NCBI RefSeq assembly: GCF_024171605.1
Contig: NZ_JALKAA010000009.1
Location: 58,530 to 122,529, forward strand
Direction: 5' to 3'
From: Pontibacter sp. HSC-36F09
GTDB lineage: Bacteria > Bacteroidota > Bacteroidia > Cytophagales > Hymenobacteraceae
DNA: 64,000 bases
Shown here: positions 18,536 to 28,169 of the stretch, one piece after another
How positions within the stretch are numbered: position 1 is the stretch's first letter
How the letters are laid out: each line of letters opens with the position of its first letter
Notes under the pieces: generated by a model
Seen by the model: the letters and a program-made list of their open reading frames with translations, nothing else
Told to the model about the DNA's origin: nothing
Databases searched by the model: none
Translations under genes and position numbers: made by a program

Positions 18536-19825
18536 ATGAATCAAGCCCAATTGAAGTACACCTCAGCCGAAGAAGCCCTTTCTGCTATCAAATCCGGAGA
18601 TCGTGTGTTTGTGCATGGCAGTGCCGCCACGCCACAGTACCTGCTGCATAAACTGGCCGAGCGCGCTGACGAACTTCGTAATGTGGAGCTGGTGAGTATC
18701 TCCACATTTGGCGACATGCCCTGCGCTGAGGAACGCTGCAGCGACGCTTTTTATATCAACTCCCTTTTTGTGTCGGCTAACGTGCGGGAGGCTGTTAACA
18801 GTGGCCGCGGCGACTATGTGCCCATTTTCCTGAGCGAAATCCCGAATTTGTTTCGCTCCGGCATCATGCCGCTCGATGTGGCCATTGTGCATGTTTCGCC
18901 ACCCGACCGCCACGGTTTCTGCTCACTGGGAGTGTCTGTAGACATTGCCCGCCAAGCCGTTATCAGTGCGAAACACGTCATTGCACAGGTAAACCCCCAG
19001 ATGCCCCGTACCCACGGCGATGCCCTGATCAATATCCGTCGCTTTGATGCGCTGGTGGAGGTGAACGAACCGCTTCCGGAAGTGGACTACGGCCCGCGCA
19101 TCACTCAAACTGAGGAGACTATTGGCCGCTACATTGCCGAAATGGTTGAAGACGGTGCTACCCTGCAAATGGGTATAGGCGCTATACCTGACGCGACTCT
19201 CCGGAGCCTGACCAACCACAAAGGACTCGGCATCCATACCGAAATGTTCTCAAATGGGGTACTGCCACTGATAGAGCAAGGGATCGTCACAAATGAGTTC
19301 AAGAAAAGGCACCGGGGTCGTATAGCGACGGGCTTTATCGTGGGCAACCGGGAGCTTTATGATTTTGTGGACGATAATCCGCTGATCACGATGCTCAGCT
19401 CTGACTATGTGAATGATGTGACCGTCATCCGCTCCAACCCGAAAGTGACCGCCATTAACAGCGCCATCGAGATTGACCTGACAGGCCAGGTAGTATCCGA
19501 CTCCATCGGTACGTACCAGTTTTCAGGTATAGGCGGCCAGATGGACTTTATCCGGGGCGCGGCCCTCTCCGACGGCGGGAAGCCGATCATTGCACTGCCT
19601 TCCGTGACCAACAAAGGCATTTCCAGGATCACGCCCTACATCAACCAGGGTGCAGGCGTGGTGACAACGCGCGCCCACGTGCATTATGTGGTGACGGAAT
19701 ACGGAGTGGCCTACCTGTACGGGAAAAACCTGAGGCAACGTGCCAAGGCCTTGATCGAGATTGCGCACCCAGACCACCGGGCCCGACTGGAGGAAGAAGC
19801 ATATAAGCGGTTCAAAAACTTATAA
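18536..19825 (+). CDS. Acetyl-CoA hydrolase/transferase family protein (4-hydroxybutyrate CoA-transferase-like)
   Basis: This 429-residue cytoplasmic enzyme should move CoA between acetate and another acid, or hydrolyse acetyl-CoA. The two-domain CoA-transferase fold is visible. Residues 1-190 hold G-D-R-V-F-V-H-G-S-A-A-T-P and H-V-S-P-P-D-R-H-G-F-C-S-L-G. Residues 200-429 hold L-Q-M-G-I-G-A-I-P-D-A, H-T-E-M-F-S-N-G (likely catalytic Glu), G-I-G-G-Q-M-D-F-I-R-G-A and V-T-E-Y-G-V-A-Y-L. Its upstream region has the same FNR-like promoter layout as the cbb3 oxidase genes. That suggests use in acetate or mixed-acid metabolism when oxygen is low. The acceptor acid is unknown. Confidence 0.9.
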   Translation: MNQAQLKYTSAEEALSAIKSGDRVFVHGSAATPQYLLHKLAERADELRNVELVSISTFGDMPCAEERCSDAFYINSLFVSANVREAVNSGRGDYVPIFLSEIPNLFRSGIMPLDVAIVHVSPPDRHGFCSLGVSVDIARQAVISAKHVIAQVNPQMPRTHGDALINIRRFDALVEVNEPLPEVDYGPRITQTEETIGRYIAEMVEDGATLQMGIGAIPDATLRSLTNHKGLGIHTEMFSNGVLPLIEQGIVTNEFKKRHRGRIATGFIVGNRELYDFVDDNPLITMLSSDYVNDVTVIRSNPKVTAINSAIEIDLTGQVVSDSIGTYQFSGIGGQMDFIRGAALSDGGKPIIALPSVTNKGISRITPYINQGAGVVTTRAHVHYVVTEYGVAYLYGKNLRQRAKALIEIAHPDHRARLEEEAYKRFKNL

Positions 19826-19884
19826 CCACGATACTAAACTTTAGCTGCGGGTTTTCGTGAATGGGAAGGTTAAATACTCACTAT

Positions 19885-20730
19885 ATGGACATATCTATTT
19901 CACCTTCCCGTATACCTACACCCCGTCCTGAATGGGTCGTGCGCTTCGCCCGCGTTGGTCTGATCGCTAAAGGAGTCGTGTATTGCCTGGTTGGGGCGCT
20001 CGCCTTTATGGCGGCCTTCGAACTGGGCGGTCAGAGCACAGAAGAGGCCGGCAAGACCGGTGTTTTCCAGTTCATACTGGAGCAGCCTTATGGCAAAGTG
20101 CTATTAGGCATCGTGACGGCAGGTATGCTGTGCTATACCTTGTGGCGTTTTATACAGGCTTTCCGCGATACTGAGGAGAAAGGAACTGATGCGAAAGGTA
20201 TAGGAAAGCGCATTGGCTACGCATTTAGCGGTGCTGTTTACGGCGTGCTTGCATTTACAGCCGCGCAGCTACTTTTAGGCAATGGCGGCGGAGGCAATGG
20301 CTCAGACTCGCGTCAGACACTGGCGCGTGAGTTGTTGTCCCAGCCTTTTGGGCAGTGGTTGCTTGGCGCAGTGGCGGTTGGCACTATGATCATGGGAATT
20401 TATCAGTTTTACCGCGCCTACTCCGGTAAGTACATGAACAAAGTTCAGTCGCAACAGCTGAAGCCGGAACTCAGAACCTCGCTTGTGCGGGCCGGAATGG
20501 TAGGTTACATTGCCCGTGGCGTGGTCTGGCTGATCATCGGCTATCTGCTCCTGCGTGCCGCAATGACTTCGAACTCCCGTGAGGCTGGCAGTAGTTCTGA
20601 GGCCTTCCAATTCCTGGAGGAGGCTTCTTATGGCTCCTACCTGCTCGGGATACTGGCTTTAGGCCTCATTTGCTACGGTGTTTTCATGTTTGTACGCGCC
20701 AAGTGTGAGGTGATTAGCGCGAAGGTATAG
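19885..20730 (+). CDS. DUF1206 six-helix membrane protein
   Basis: About 281 residues forming three tandem DUF1206 units, each with two transmembrane helices and a short charged linker. The unit openings are alike: R-F-A-R-V-G-L-I-A-K-G-V-V-Y, R-I-G-Y-A-F-S-G-A-V-Y-G and R-A-G-M-V-G-Y-I-A-R-G-V-V-W. Each unit later has a Q-P-[YF]-G or S-Y-G turn followed by a second helix. I start at the ATG encoding MDISIS because the family begins shortly before the first R-x-A-R-x-G. An ATG eight codons earlier is possible. The function of DUF1206 is unknown. The gene follows the acetyl-CoA hydrolase by about 60 bp and may be co-transcribed. Confidence 0.85.
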   Translation: MDISISPSRIPTPRPEWVVRFARVGLIAKGVVYCLVGALAFMAAFELGGQSTEEAGKTGVFQFILEQPYGKVLLGIVTAGMLCYTLWRFIQAFRDTEEKGTDAKGIGKRIGYAFSGAVYGVLAFTAAQLLLGNGGGGNGSDSRQTLARELLSQPFGQWLLGAVAVGTMIMGIYQFYRAYSGKYMNKVQSQQLKPELRTSLVRAGMVGYIARGVVWLIIGYLLLRAAMTSNSREAGSSSEAFQFLEEASYGSYLLGILALGLICYGVFMFVRAKCEVISAKV

Positions 20731-21108
20731 GCGCGCTGATCACTTCCCGTGTACGGTCTGTACCTGTGATTATGAGTGCTGACAGCTTCACGATAGTGCC
20801 TAATGAGCTAGTCGCTATACCTGTAGAGGGCATATAATGGTGGAGTGCCTACCCTACCGGATGCGTTTTTGAAACGAATTCCCTTAGCAACGATTTCGAC
20901 CCTCCTTTCCTGGTTTTGAATTAAAGCAGGAAAGGAGAGCTAACACGTATTTTTACTGAGGGTAAAGTACTGAACCGTGGCGGACTATAACATTATTTTG
21001 AAATGTTAATAAAGCCCTGCTGTTAAACCAAAATTGGGCCGGAAACTGTTATCAGGATATAACTTTTCAGTTATATTTGACCCGAACTTTGCAACCACAC
21101 GACGCCTG
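20731..21108. other. Intergenic region with a stem-loop and a promoter
   Basis: I see no gene in these 378 bp. A perfect 11-bp inverted repeat with a 14-nt loop (CTCCTTTCCTG at 20902-20912, complement at 20927-20937) lies about 170 bp before the response-regulator start. It has no T-run, so it is not a plain terminator. No GG-N10-GC sigma-54 element was found. The promoter box at 21072-21079 is listed separately. Confidence 0.5.
21072..21079 (+). promoter_or_regulatory. Bacteroidota -7 promoter element (TATATTTG)
   Basis: TATATTTG fits TAnnTTTG exactly and lies 29 bp before the chosen ATG of the response regulator. It is downstream of the earliest in-frame TTG, which argues against the longer reading. 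Confidence 0.5.
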
Positions 21109-22467
21109 ATGACAAACGGTTCTTTTAAAATATTTATACTGGATGATGACGTCTGGTATAGCGAACTGCTCGAATACCACCTTTCTCTGAATCCGGACTA
21201 CGAAATCCGTAAGTTTCATTCAGCCAACGATTGCCTTGCCAACATGCACCTGCGCCCCAATGTGGTGACGCTAGACTATTCGCTGCCAGACAAAAACGGC
21301 TCTGAGGTACTCAAACGCATTAAAGAACTCAACCCGGATGTGCAGGTCGTAGTGATTTCAGGCCAGGAGGACGTGGCTACCGCTGTGGATCTGCTTAAGC
21401 TGGGTGCCTATGATTACATCGTAAAGGACGAAGACACCCCGGAGCGGCTCTGGAACACGATCAACAAGATACGGGAGAATGTGTCGTTGCGTGAAGAGAT
21501 CGACCACCTCAAGGAGGAGATCGGGCAGAAGTACGACTTTGGCAAAGTGATCATCGGCAACAGCGATGCCATCAAAAAGGTGTTTAACCTGATGGACAAA
21601 GCCACGAAAACCAACATCACCGTTTCCATTCATGGCGAGACAGGTACAGGCAAGGAACTTGTGGCTAAAGCGATCCATTACAACAGCACCCGCAAAAAGG
21701 CCCCCTATGTGGCGGTAAACGTGGCGGCTATACCTCGTGAACTGATTGAGAGCGAATTGTTCGGGCATGAAAAGGGCGCCTTTACCGGAGCCGTCTCACG
21801 CCGCCTGGGCAAGTTTGAAGAAGCAAACAAGGGTACCATTTTTCTGGACGAGATCGGTGAACTGGACATTAGTCTGCAGTCCAAATTATTGCGCGTGCTC
21901 CAGGAAAAGGAAATTACACGGGTAGGCGGAAACGCTGTCGTGCCGGTAGATGTACGCATCATCGTGGCCACGCACAAAAACCTGGCTGAAGAAGTAAAAA
22001 AAGGCCGGTTCAGAGAAGACTTGTATTACCGCTTGTTGGGCTTGCCTATTCAGTTGCCGCCCTTGCGAGAAAGAGGCAGTGACATACTGGTGCTGGCCAA
22101 GTTTTTTATTGATGCCTTTGCCAAAGAGAATGGCCTCGGGCGAAAATATTTATCACCGGCGGCACAGCAGAAGCTCCTCTCTTATACTTTTCCGGGTAAC
22201 GTGCGCGAACTGAAGGCGCTGGCAGAACTGGCCGTCGTGCTGGCGGATGAGGATGCGATACAGGAACAGGATATTAATTTTTCCGCCAGTCACACTGAAA
22301 AGGACTTTCTGGCCGAGGAGCGCAGTCTAAAGGAATATACGACTGCCATCATTCAGCGCTTCCTGGACAGGTATGATTACAATGTGCTGTTGGTAGCTGA
22401 TAAACTTGACATCGGCAAATCCACAATCTACCGCATGATCCAGAGCCACGAACTCACAGTGAAGTAA
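21109..22467 (+). CDS. Sigma-54-dependent response regulator (NtrC family)
   Basis: A 452-residue activator with the full NtrC layout. The receiver domain (1-120) has acidic pocket D12-D13-D14 and probable phospho-acceptor D56 in T-L-D-Y-S-L-P-D. The AAA+ domain (about 140-375) has Walker A G-E-T-G-T-G-K-E, the sigma-54 contact loop G-A-F-T-G-A and L-D-E-I-G-E-L. A Fis-type HTH ends the protein (about 415-452, I-G-K-S-T-I-Y-R-M-I). It would activate sigma-54 promoters after phosphorylation. The kinase gene converging on it 60 bp away, and the hybrid kinase beyond, are candidate partners but neither is in the same operon. Confidence 0.93.
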   Translation: MTNGSFKIFILDDDVWYSELLEYHLSLNPDYEIRKFHSANDCLANMHLRPNVVTLDYSLPDKNGSEVLKRIKELNPDVQVVVISGQEDVATAVDLLKLGAYDYIVKDEDTPERLWNTINKIRENVSLREEIDHLKEEIGQKYDFGKVIIGNSDAIKKVFNLMDKATKTNITVSIHGETGTGKELVAKAIHYNSTRKKAPYVAVNVAAIPRELIESELFGHEKGAFTGAVSRRLGKFEEANKGTIFLDEIGELDISLQSKLLRVLQEKEITRVGGNAVVPVDVRIIVATHKNLAEEVKKGRFREDLYYRLLGLPIQLPPLRERGSDILVLAKFFIDAFAKENGLGRKYLSPAAQQKLLSYTFPGNVRELKALAELAVVLADEDAIQEQDINFSASHTEKDFLAEERSLKEYTTAIIQRFLDRYDYNVLLVADKLDIGKSTIYRMIQSHELTVK

Positions 22468-22527
22468 GGTATAGCCTTGCCCTGTAAATCCTTATTTTCC
22501 GTGTGCGCTTCAGGTATAGCTACTGGT

Positions 22528-23625
22528 TTAATTCGTGGGTAATATGATCGTAAACGTGGAGCCTTTATCGACTTCACTTTCAACTTTGATCTGACCTCCC
22601 ATCAACCTGACTTGCTGGTTCACGATGTACAAACCGAGCCCGTTTCCCTCCGCCACCTTAGGAGCAAAACGCCGGTGCATCTGAAACATTTCCGGACCAA
22701 TCTTGACCAAGTCCATACCTATGCCGTTATCCGCTACCTGAATGGTGATGAACTCATCCTGCACGGAAGCGGATAACCTGATGATTGGTTTTCGGTTCGG
22801 GCTGTGGTACTTCAGCGCATTGGAGATCAGGTTGCGGAGAATGCTGTTGAAATAAGCCTTAATGGTTTGGATTTGGGTATTTTCAGCAATGTCGATCTCC
22901 AGAACCGCACCCGTCTGCCTGATCTCTTCCTGAAAGAAGTTGACCAATCGCTTTAATGTTTTGTTAACGTCAATTTCTTCCTTGCTTTCCTTACCTGTTG
23001 ACTGCAAGGCGATTAACTCATTTAGATCGCGCAGCATCACATCCACAGACTCTACGGTATGCAGTAAGTAGCGCTTCACTTCGTTTTCTTTGCTTTCTGA
23101 GAGCTTGCACTGCAGGAGCCTTGCAAAACCGAGGGCGTTGGCAACGGGCTTCCGCATATCATGGGCCAGTATCTTACGGAATATTTCCAGCTCGTCGTTG
23201 TGTACCTTCAATAGCGCTGTGTATTGCTCAAGTTCAGCCTCTTTCTGTTTCTTGTCGGTGATGTCTTTGGCGATACCGAAAACTGCAATAATGCGGCTTT
23301 CGTTTTTGAGTGGGAAATTGGTGACATCCAGGTGCCTGGCTCCGCTTTTGGTGACAATGGTGGTTTCGTAGCGCTGTGGTATATCCCGCGTAGATTCCAG
23401 AAAGCGCTTCCTTGTAAAATCTTTGATGCTTTCCTCGATGAGTGACTCAAAACTCTGGCCAATCAGCGTTTCCCGATCATACCCGGTTATGCGGCACACT
23501 TCTTCGTTTACCATCATAAAATTCCCCTCCAGATCCAGTAGAAAGATGGCATCCGGATGATTGAGAAAGAGCGTCTGGGTAAGTTTTTCGAACTGAAACA
23601 ATTCTAGTTCTTTATTTGCATCCAT
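22528..23625 (-). CDS. PAS-domain sensor histidine kinase
   Basis: A soluble 365-residue kinase without transmembrane helices. One PAS domain (about residues 15-125) includes D-A-I-F-L-L-D-L-E-G-N-F and G-Y-D-R-E-T-L-I-G. A coiled linker follows. The HisKA segment has phospho-acceptor His155 in I-L-A-H-D-M-R-K-P-V. The HATPase domain (about 255-363) has N-L-I-S-N-A-L-K-Y, D-N-G-I-G-M and G-N-G-L-G-L-Y-I-V. The H-D-M-R-K-P variant of the H-box is common in Bacteroidota PAS kinases. It faces the NtrC-type regulator tail to tail, which makes a pairing plausible but unproven. The ligand of the PAS domain is not evident. Confidence 0.9.
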   Translation of the reverse strand: MDANKELELFQFEKLTQTLFLNHPDAIFLLDLEGNFMMVNEEVCRITGYDRETLIGQSFESLIEESIKDFTRKRFLESTRDIPQRYETTIVTKSGARHLDVTNFPLKNESRIIAVFGIAKDITDKKQKEAELEQYTALLKVHNDELEIFRKILAHDMRKPVANALGFARLLQCKLSESKENEVKRYLLHTVESVDVMLRDLNELIALQSTGKESKEEIDVNKTLKRLVNFFQEEIRQTGAVLEIDIAENTQIQTIKAYFNSILRNLISNALKYHSPNRKPIIRLSASVQDEFITIQVADNGIGMDLVKIGPEMFQMHRRFAPKVAEGNGLGLYIVNQQVRLMGGQIKVESEVDKGSTFTIILPTN

Positions 23626-24092
23626 TGGAAATGGGCTAGCTTCAGTAGTTAAGGGGGCGTTCTAATATCTACGGTTGGCAACAGGAACCGACTTATTTTG
23701 TTGGCTTGCCTGCACAGTTTTTTTTCTTCAAGTCGCTTTCCAATTCAACTTCCCGGAATTCTAGTGATATGTACAGTGTTTTCTTTGTCACAGTAGTGCC
23801 GCCGGGGTTTTACACTAAATTAAATTTTAGAGCGATTTTAAGCTAGTCCTACAATGGGTTTTACCACACTATAACATAAGGTGTCAGCTATTGAAAAGTA
23901 CCATTTGCAAAGCAGCGTTTAAACCAGATAAGTTTAGTTCTGTAGTGTGTGCCGATTAAGATATTTATCCATGTGTGAAATAAAATATTCGATTTCGCAT
24001 AAAATTATCTACCTGATTCGATTGTTACCTCACTGAAAAGAGATAATTTGCAAGGAAATCCGCTTCTCTTTTACTCGGGTTTTATTGATTGC
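23626..24092. other. Divergent intergenic region between two kinase genes
   Basis: I see no gene, terminator or convincing promoter in these 467 bp. The right half (after about 23820) is AT-rich, as expected for promoters of the hybrid kinase. An ATAATTTGC just before a TTG near 24048 is close to, but not a match for, TAnnTTTG. No FNR-like dyad is present. Confidence 0.4.
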
Positions 24093-27000
24093 ATGATGGA
24101 AACTTCATACGAGCTGCAGCTGCTGCAACAGGAGCTCGAAAAAGAAAGAAAAGCACGCCAAGAGGCTGAACAAAAGGCCGAAACACTTGCCAGCGAGCTA
24201 CAGCTACTCCGTACAAATCCGTCTGATACCACAGCAGAGCTGGTACAGAACGTCATGCACATGGTGCCGAGCATCGTCTACATTTACGATCTGGATCAAA
24301 ACAAAAGCATCTACCTTAACAACTGCATTAAAACAATTCTGGGATATTCGCAGGGGGAACTGGATGCGATGGATGGGCACTTTTTTATGTCTGTCGTGCA
24401 TGATGCAGACAAGCCCATCCTGCTGCAGCACTCTTCCGGCATGTTAAGTGCCCGGGATGGTGAGGTACGCAAGATTACGTACAGTGTACGTGCCAGCGAT
24501 GGTTCCAGCAGAATCCTTTTTTGCAGAGAGGCCGTCTATAAACGCAATGCCGATGGCCGGGTAAGTCAGATCATCGGTTCTGCTGAAGACGTAACCAGGT
24601 TACGCCAGAAGAACCAGGAACTTGCCGAGCAGAAAGGGTTTTACGAGGCCATCCTGAATAATCTTCCCTCCGACGTAGCCGTTTACGACAGCAAGCTTCG
24701 CTATATTTTCGTTAACCCGGCAGCCGTATCAGATCCCCACCTGCAGGAATGGATCATTAACAAAACGAATGAGGAGTATTGCGCCTACCGCAATGTGCCG
24801 CTGCACCGCATCGAAAACCGTGGTAAATATTTGACGAAGGCCCTAGAGGAGCGCCGCCAGGTATCGTTTGAAGAAAAGCTCGTGGATAGACAGGGCAATG
24901 CCAGTTACCATATCCGCAAGCTGAACCCGGTGCTGGACGAGCAGGGCGAAGTGAGACTTGTGATCGGGCACGGACTCAATATTACCGACCTGCATCACGC
25001 ACAACAGGAGATCAGTGACAGAGAAGCCAAAATACGGGCTATTCTGGATGCCATACCTGATCAAATGTTCATCATTGACAAGCACGGTGTGTACCTGGAG
25101 ATGCACAACGAGCACTTGCAGTACGAAGTGATACAATCCCCTGAGGTAATTGGCAAAACACTCTTCGACCTACTCCCAGCCCCACTAAGCCAGAAAGCAT
25201 TTGACCTCATACAGGATGTGCTGGCAACCGGGGAAATGCAGTCGATTGATTATGAGTTAGACGAGCGCTACTACGAAGGGCGTATTGTAAAGTACAATAG
25301 CGAACAGGTGCTTACCATTGTGCGGGATGTGACGGAAGAGCGTATGGCTGCGCTTGAGGTTAAAGAGAAGAATGACTTTATCAGACTGGTGCTCAACACG
25401 AGCCCTTCGCTCATATATGTGAAGGACGGAGAAGGCAACTTCAAACTTGCTAACCAGGAATTCGCTGCCCTGTTCGGACTTACACCTGACAATGTGATTG
25501 AGCAGAACAACCGCGATCTGCATGGGGTCGAGCAGGAGCTCGACCATTTCAACCATAACGATCAGTTAGTCATTCAGACAGGTCAGGAGTTACGCGTTCA
25601 GGAAAAATTTACCTTGCCAGATGGTCGTGTGGAATGGTTCAACACCATTAAAAAGCCACTCGTCACGAAAGACGGGGAAGTACACGTGCTTGGTATTTCC
25701 GCCAATGTAACAGAGCAATACAACGCCAATAAAAGACTGGAGGAAAGCGAGGAACTACACAGGCTGCTGTCAGAAAACTCACGCGATTTGGTGTGCCTGT
25801 ATGATGAGGAGGGCCATTATACCTATGTGTCGAATGCCGTTGAAGAAATGTTTGGCTACAAGCCTGAGGAGCTGATCGGCTTTTTTGCCTCTGATTTTAT
25901 ACACCCGGATGATGTCCTGAAGGTACAGAGCATGAGCGATCAGGTTTCCCTGAAGCAGCGAAGCAACATTACAGTTCAGCACCGTCAAAGGCACCGTAAT
26001 GGCTATTATATCTGGGTGGAAACCAGCATTAAGCCCATTATGGACAGTGCCGGCAACGTGATCAAGTTTCAGTCTTCTTCTCGTGATATCAGCGAGCGTC
26101 GCTTGGCTGATGAAGCACTCAGGAAGAGTGAAAAAAAATACCGTGACCTGATCAAGTACAGCCAGGCCTACATGTGTACGCACGATTCGGAGGGCGTTAT
26201 CCTTTCCGTCAACCCATACCTGGTCGAAATGCTGGGCTATAAAGAAGAGGAGATTGTGGGCAAATCCCTGAAGCAGTTCTTCCCGCTGCTGCACCGCCAG
26301 AATTTCCCGGATTACCTGAAGCAGTTTGAGAGCCAAACGGTGGTAAAAGGCGTACTGAGCGTGTTGCGCAAAGACAAAGAAGAACGCTTCCTCAGCTACC
26401 AGAACTATAAGGTAAGTGAGGATGGACAGGAGCCGTATGTAATCGGTTTTGCGCAGGATGTGACTGACCGTATACAGACCGAGCGAGAACTTAAAAATGC
26501 GAAAGAGGCAGCAGAAGAATCAGCCCGTGTGAAGGAGAACTTCCTGGCCAACATGAGCCACGAGATCAGGACACCGCTCAACGGTATACTGGGCATGAGT
26601 GGTCTGCTGCACAAAACCCAGCTGGATGAAACGCAACTCAATTATCTCAAGATCATCAACCAGTCGGCCGACAACCTGCTGGTAGTCATCAACGATATTT
26701 TGGACGTGGCCAAGATAGAAGCCGGCAAGCTGGAACTCGAATCCATACCATTCAGAATAGAAGAAACGGTGCAGGCTGCTTATCAGACATTGAAGTACAA
26801 GGCCGAAGAGAAAGAGATTGCCTTTCAACTTGGTGAGCTGGACCTACCACACACCCTGTTGCAGGGAGATCCATACCGCCTGAACCAGATTTTGTTGAAC
26901 CTGTTAAACAATGCCCTCAAGTTTACAGAAGAAGGAAGCGTTGTCCTGAACGGCAGAACACTGGAAGAAACACCTACTACGCTTACCATTGAGATTTCGG

Positions 27001-28055
27001 TAATCGATACAGGTATAGGTGTGCCTGGGGATAAAAAGGATCTGATTTTCGAAGGCTTCACGCAGGCTTACTCCAGTATTACGCGCAAATACGGTGGCAC
27101 CGGGCTTGGACTCAGTATCTGCAAAAACCTGGTAGAGCGCCAGGGAGGCGATATCTGGGTGGAAGACAATCCGGAGGGAGGAAGTATTTTTCGCTTTATG
27201 ATCACATATCCGAAAAGCGAGGACGTGCATTTGCCTGAAAGTGAAGCCGTTGTTGTTGACTTTACCAGTCTGGGTGCCGTGAAGGTGTTGCTGGCAGAGG
27301 ACAACGAAGTAAACGTCTTCCTGGCGCAGGCGATCATGGAGGAATGGGGTTTCCAACTGGACGTTGCCTACAACGGCCTGGAGGCTGTCGAGATGGTGAA
27401 GCTGTCCGACTATGATATCGTCTTGATGGACATCCAGATGCCGGAATTGAGTGGAATTGATGCGACGATGCAGATAAGGGCCATGAGCGACCCGCAAAAG
27501 GCTGCTATTCCGATCATTGCTCTGACCGCGAATGCACTGAAAGGTGATGCCGAAAAATACCTGAGTGCAGGTATGAATGCTTATCTCTCGAAGCCTTTTG
27601 AAGCCGAAGTACTGTATACAAAAATCTCCAGCCTGGTGCCTAAGAAGCAAAACAGTGGCGAGGAAAAGGACAGGACTTCAGCACACCAGGCGCAGGAACA
27701 GAAATTAGCGGCTGCACCGCTTTATAGCATGGAAATCATTCAGAAAATGTCGCACAACAATGAGGCCTTTATGAACCGTGCCCGCCAGCTGTTTGCTGAT
27801 ACCATACCTGTTACTGTGCGAGAAATGCAGAAGGCCATGGAGCTGGGAGACTGGAAAATGGTCAGTGCCATGGCGCACAAGGTAAAGTCCACCATCGACA
27901 CCATGAAGATAGAGTCTATAAAAGAAGTGGTGCGCTTTGTAGAGTTGAACGCCAGACAGGAGACCAACCTGAATGAAGTACGTGTTGGCGTCAGTAAGCT
28001 AGGGCAAGTGCTGCTGCAGGTAGTAGATGAGATATGTGCTGAAATCACTTCGTAA
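24093..28055 (+). CDS. Hybrid histidine kinase with six PAS domains, receiver and Hpt
   Basis: A 1,320-residue soluble phosphorelay protein. Order: an N-terminal coiled coil (1-45, Glu/Lys/Leu-rich); PAS-like domains near residues 55-165, 185-300, 315-420, 430-545, 555-680 and 690-800; HisKA with the acceptor His in M-S-H-E-I-R-T-P-L-N-G near 820; HATPase (about 930-1045, G-G-T-G-L-G-L-S-I); a receiver (about 1060-1180, acceptor Asp in L-M-D-I-Q-M-P-E); and Hpt at the end (A-M-A-H-K-V-K-S near 1259). All four phosphotransfer stations are in one chain. I start at the M-M-E-T-S ATG pair rather than the upstream TTG. A terminator follows the stop by about 22 bp. Signals and target are unknown. 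Confidence 0.92.
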   Translation: MMETSYELQLLQQELEKERKARQEAEQKAETLASELQLLRTNPSDTTAELVQNVMHMVPSIVYIYDLDQNKSIYLNNCIKTILGYSQGELDAMDGHFFMSVVHDADKPILLQHSSGMLSARDGEVRKITYSVRASDGSSRILFCREAVYKRNADGRVSQIIGSAEDVTRLRQKNQELAEQKGFYEAILNNLPSDVAVYDSKLRYIFVNPAAVSDPHLQEWIINKTNEEYCAYRNVPLHRIENRGKYLTKALEERRQVSFEEKLVDRQGNASYHIRKLNPVLDEQGEVRLVIGHGLNITDLHHAQQEISDREAKIRAILDAIPDQMFIIDKHGVYLEMHNEHLQYEVIQSPEVIGKTLFDLLPAPLSQKAFDLIQDVLATGEMQSIDYELDERYYEGRIVKYNSEQVLTIVRDVTEERMAALEVKEKNDFIRLVLNTSPSLIYVKDGEGNFKLANQEFAALFGLTPDNVIEQNNRDLHGVEQELDHFNHNDQLVIQTGQELRVQEKFTLPDGRVEWFNTIKKPLVTKDGEVHVLGISANVTEQYNANKRLEESEELHRLLSENSRDLVCLYDEEGHYTYVSNAVEEMFGYKPEELIGFFASDFIHPDDVLKVQSMSDQVSLKQRSNITVQHRQRHRNGYYIWVETSIKPIMDSAGNVIKFQSSSRDISERRLADEALRKSEKKYRDLIKYSQAYMCTHDSEGVILSVNPYLVEMLGYKEEEIVGKSLKQFFPLLHRQNFPDYLKQFESQTVVKGVLSVLRKDKEERFLSYQNYKVSEDGQEPYVIGFAQDVTDRIQTERELKNAKEAAEESARVKENFLANMSHEIRTPLNGILGMSGLLHKTQLDETQLNYLKIINQSADNLLVVINDILDVAKIEAGKLELESIPFRIEETVQAAYQTLKYKAEEKEIAFQLGELDLPHTLLQGDPYRLNQILLNLLNNALKFTEEGSVVLNGRTLEETPTTLTIEISVIDTGIGVPGDKKDLIFEGFTQAYSSITRKYGGTGLGLSICKNLVERQGGDIWVEDNPEGGSIFRFMITYPKSEDVHLPESEAVVVDFTSLGAVKVLLAEDNEVNVFLAQAIMEEWGFQLDVAYNGLEAVEMVKLSDYDIVLMDIQMPELSGIDATMQIRAMSDPQKAAIPIIALTANALKGDAEKYLSAGMNAYLSKPFEAEVLYTKISSLVPKKQNSGEEKDRTSAHQAQEQKLAAAPLYSMEIIQKMSHNNEAFMNRARQLFADTIPVTVREMQKAMELGDWKMVSAMAHKVKSTIDTMKIESIKEVVRFVELNARQETNLNEVRVGVSKLGQVLLQVVDEICAEITS

Positions 28056-28077
28056 ATAGACGTCTGTATAAGAATAC

Positions 28078-28121
28078 AGCCTGTCCTGCTGACAAGATAA
28101 TGTTGCGGGGCAGGCTTTTTT
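28078..28121 (+). terminator. Terminator after the hybrid kinase
   Basis: A 9-bp stem (AGCCTGTCC with GGGCAGGCT, one G-T wobble), a 21-nt loop, then six T residues. Confidence 0.7.
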
Positions 28122-28169
28122 GTAAATTTATGGGTCAAACAATCGTAAGCCTTACAAACAGCTTTGCCT

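Noticed and set aside
20731..21108. Possible sigma-54 promoter before the NtrC-type regulator
   Set aside because: A TGGC is present but no GC at the required -12 position follows; the TAnnTTTG box explains the start better.
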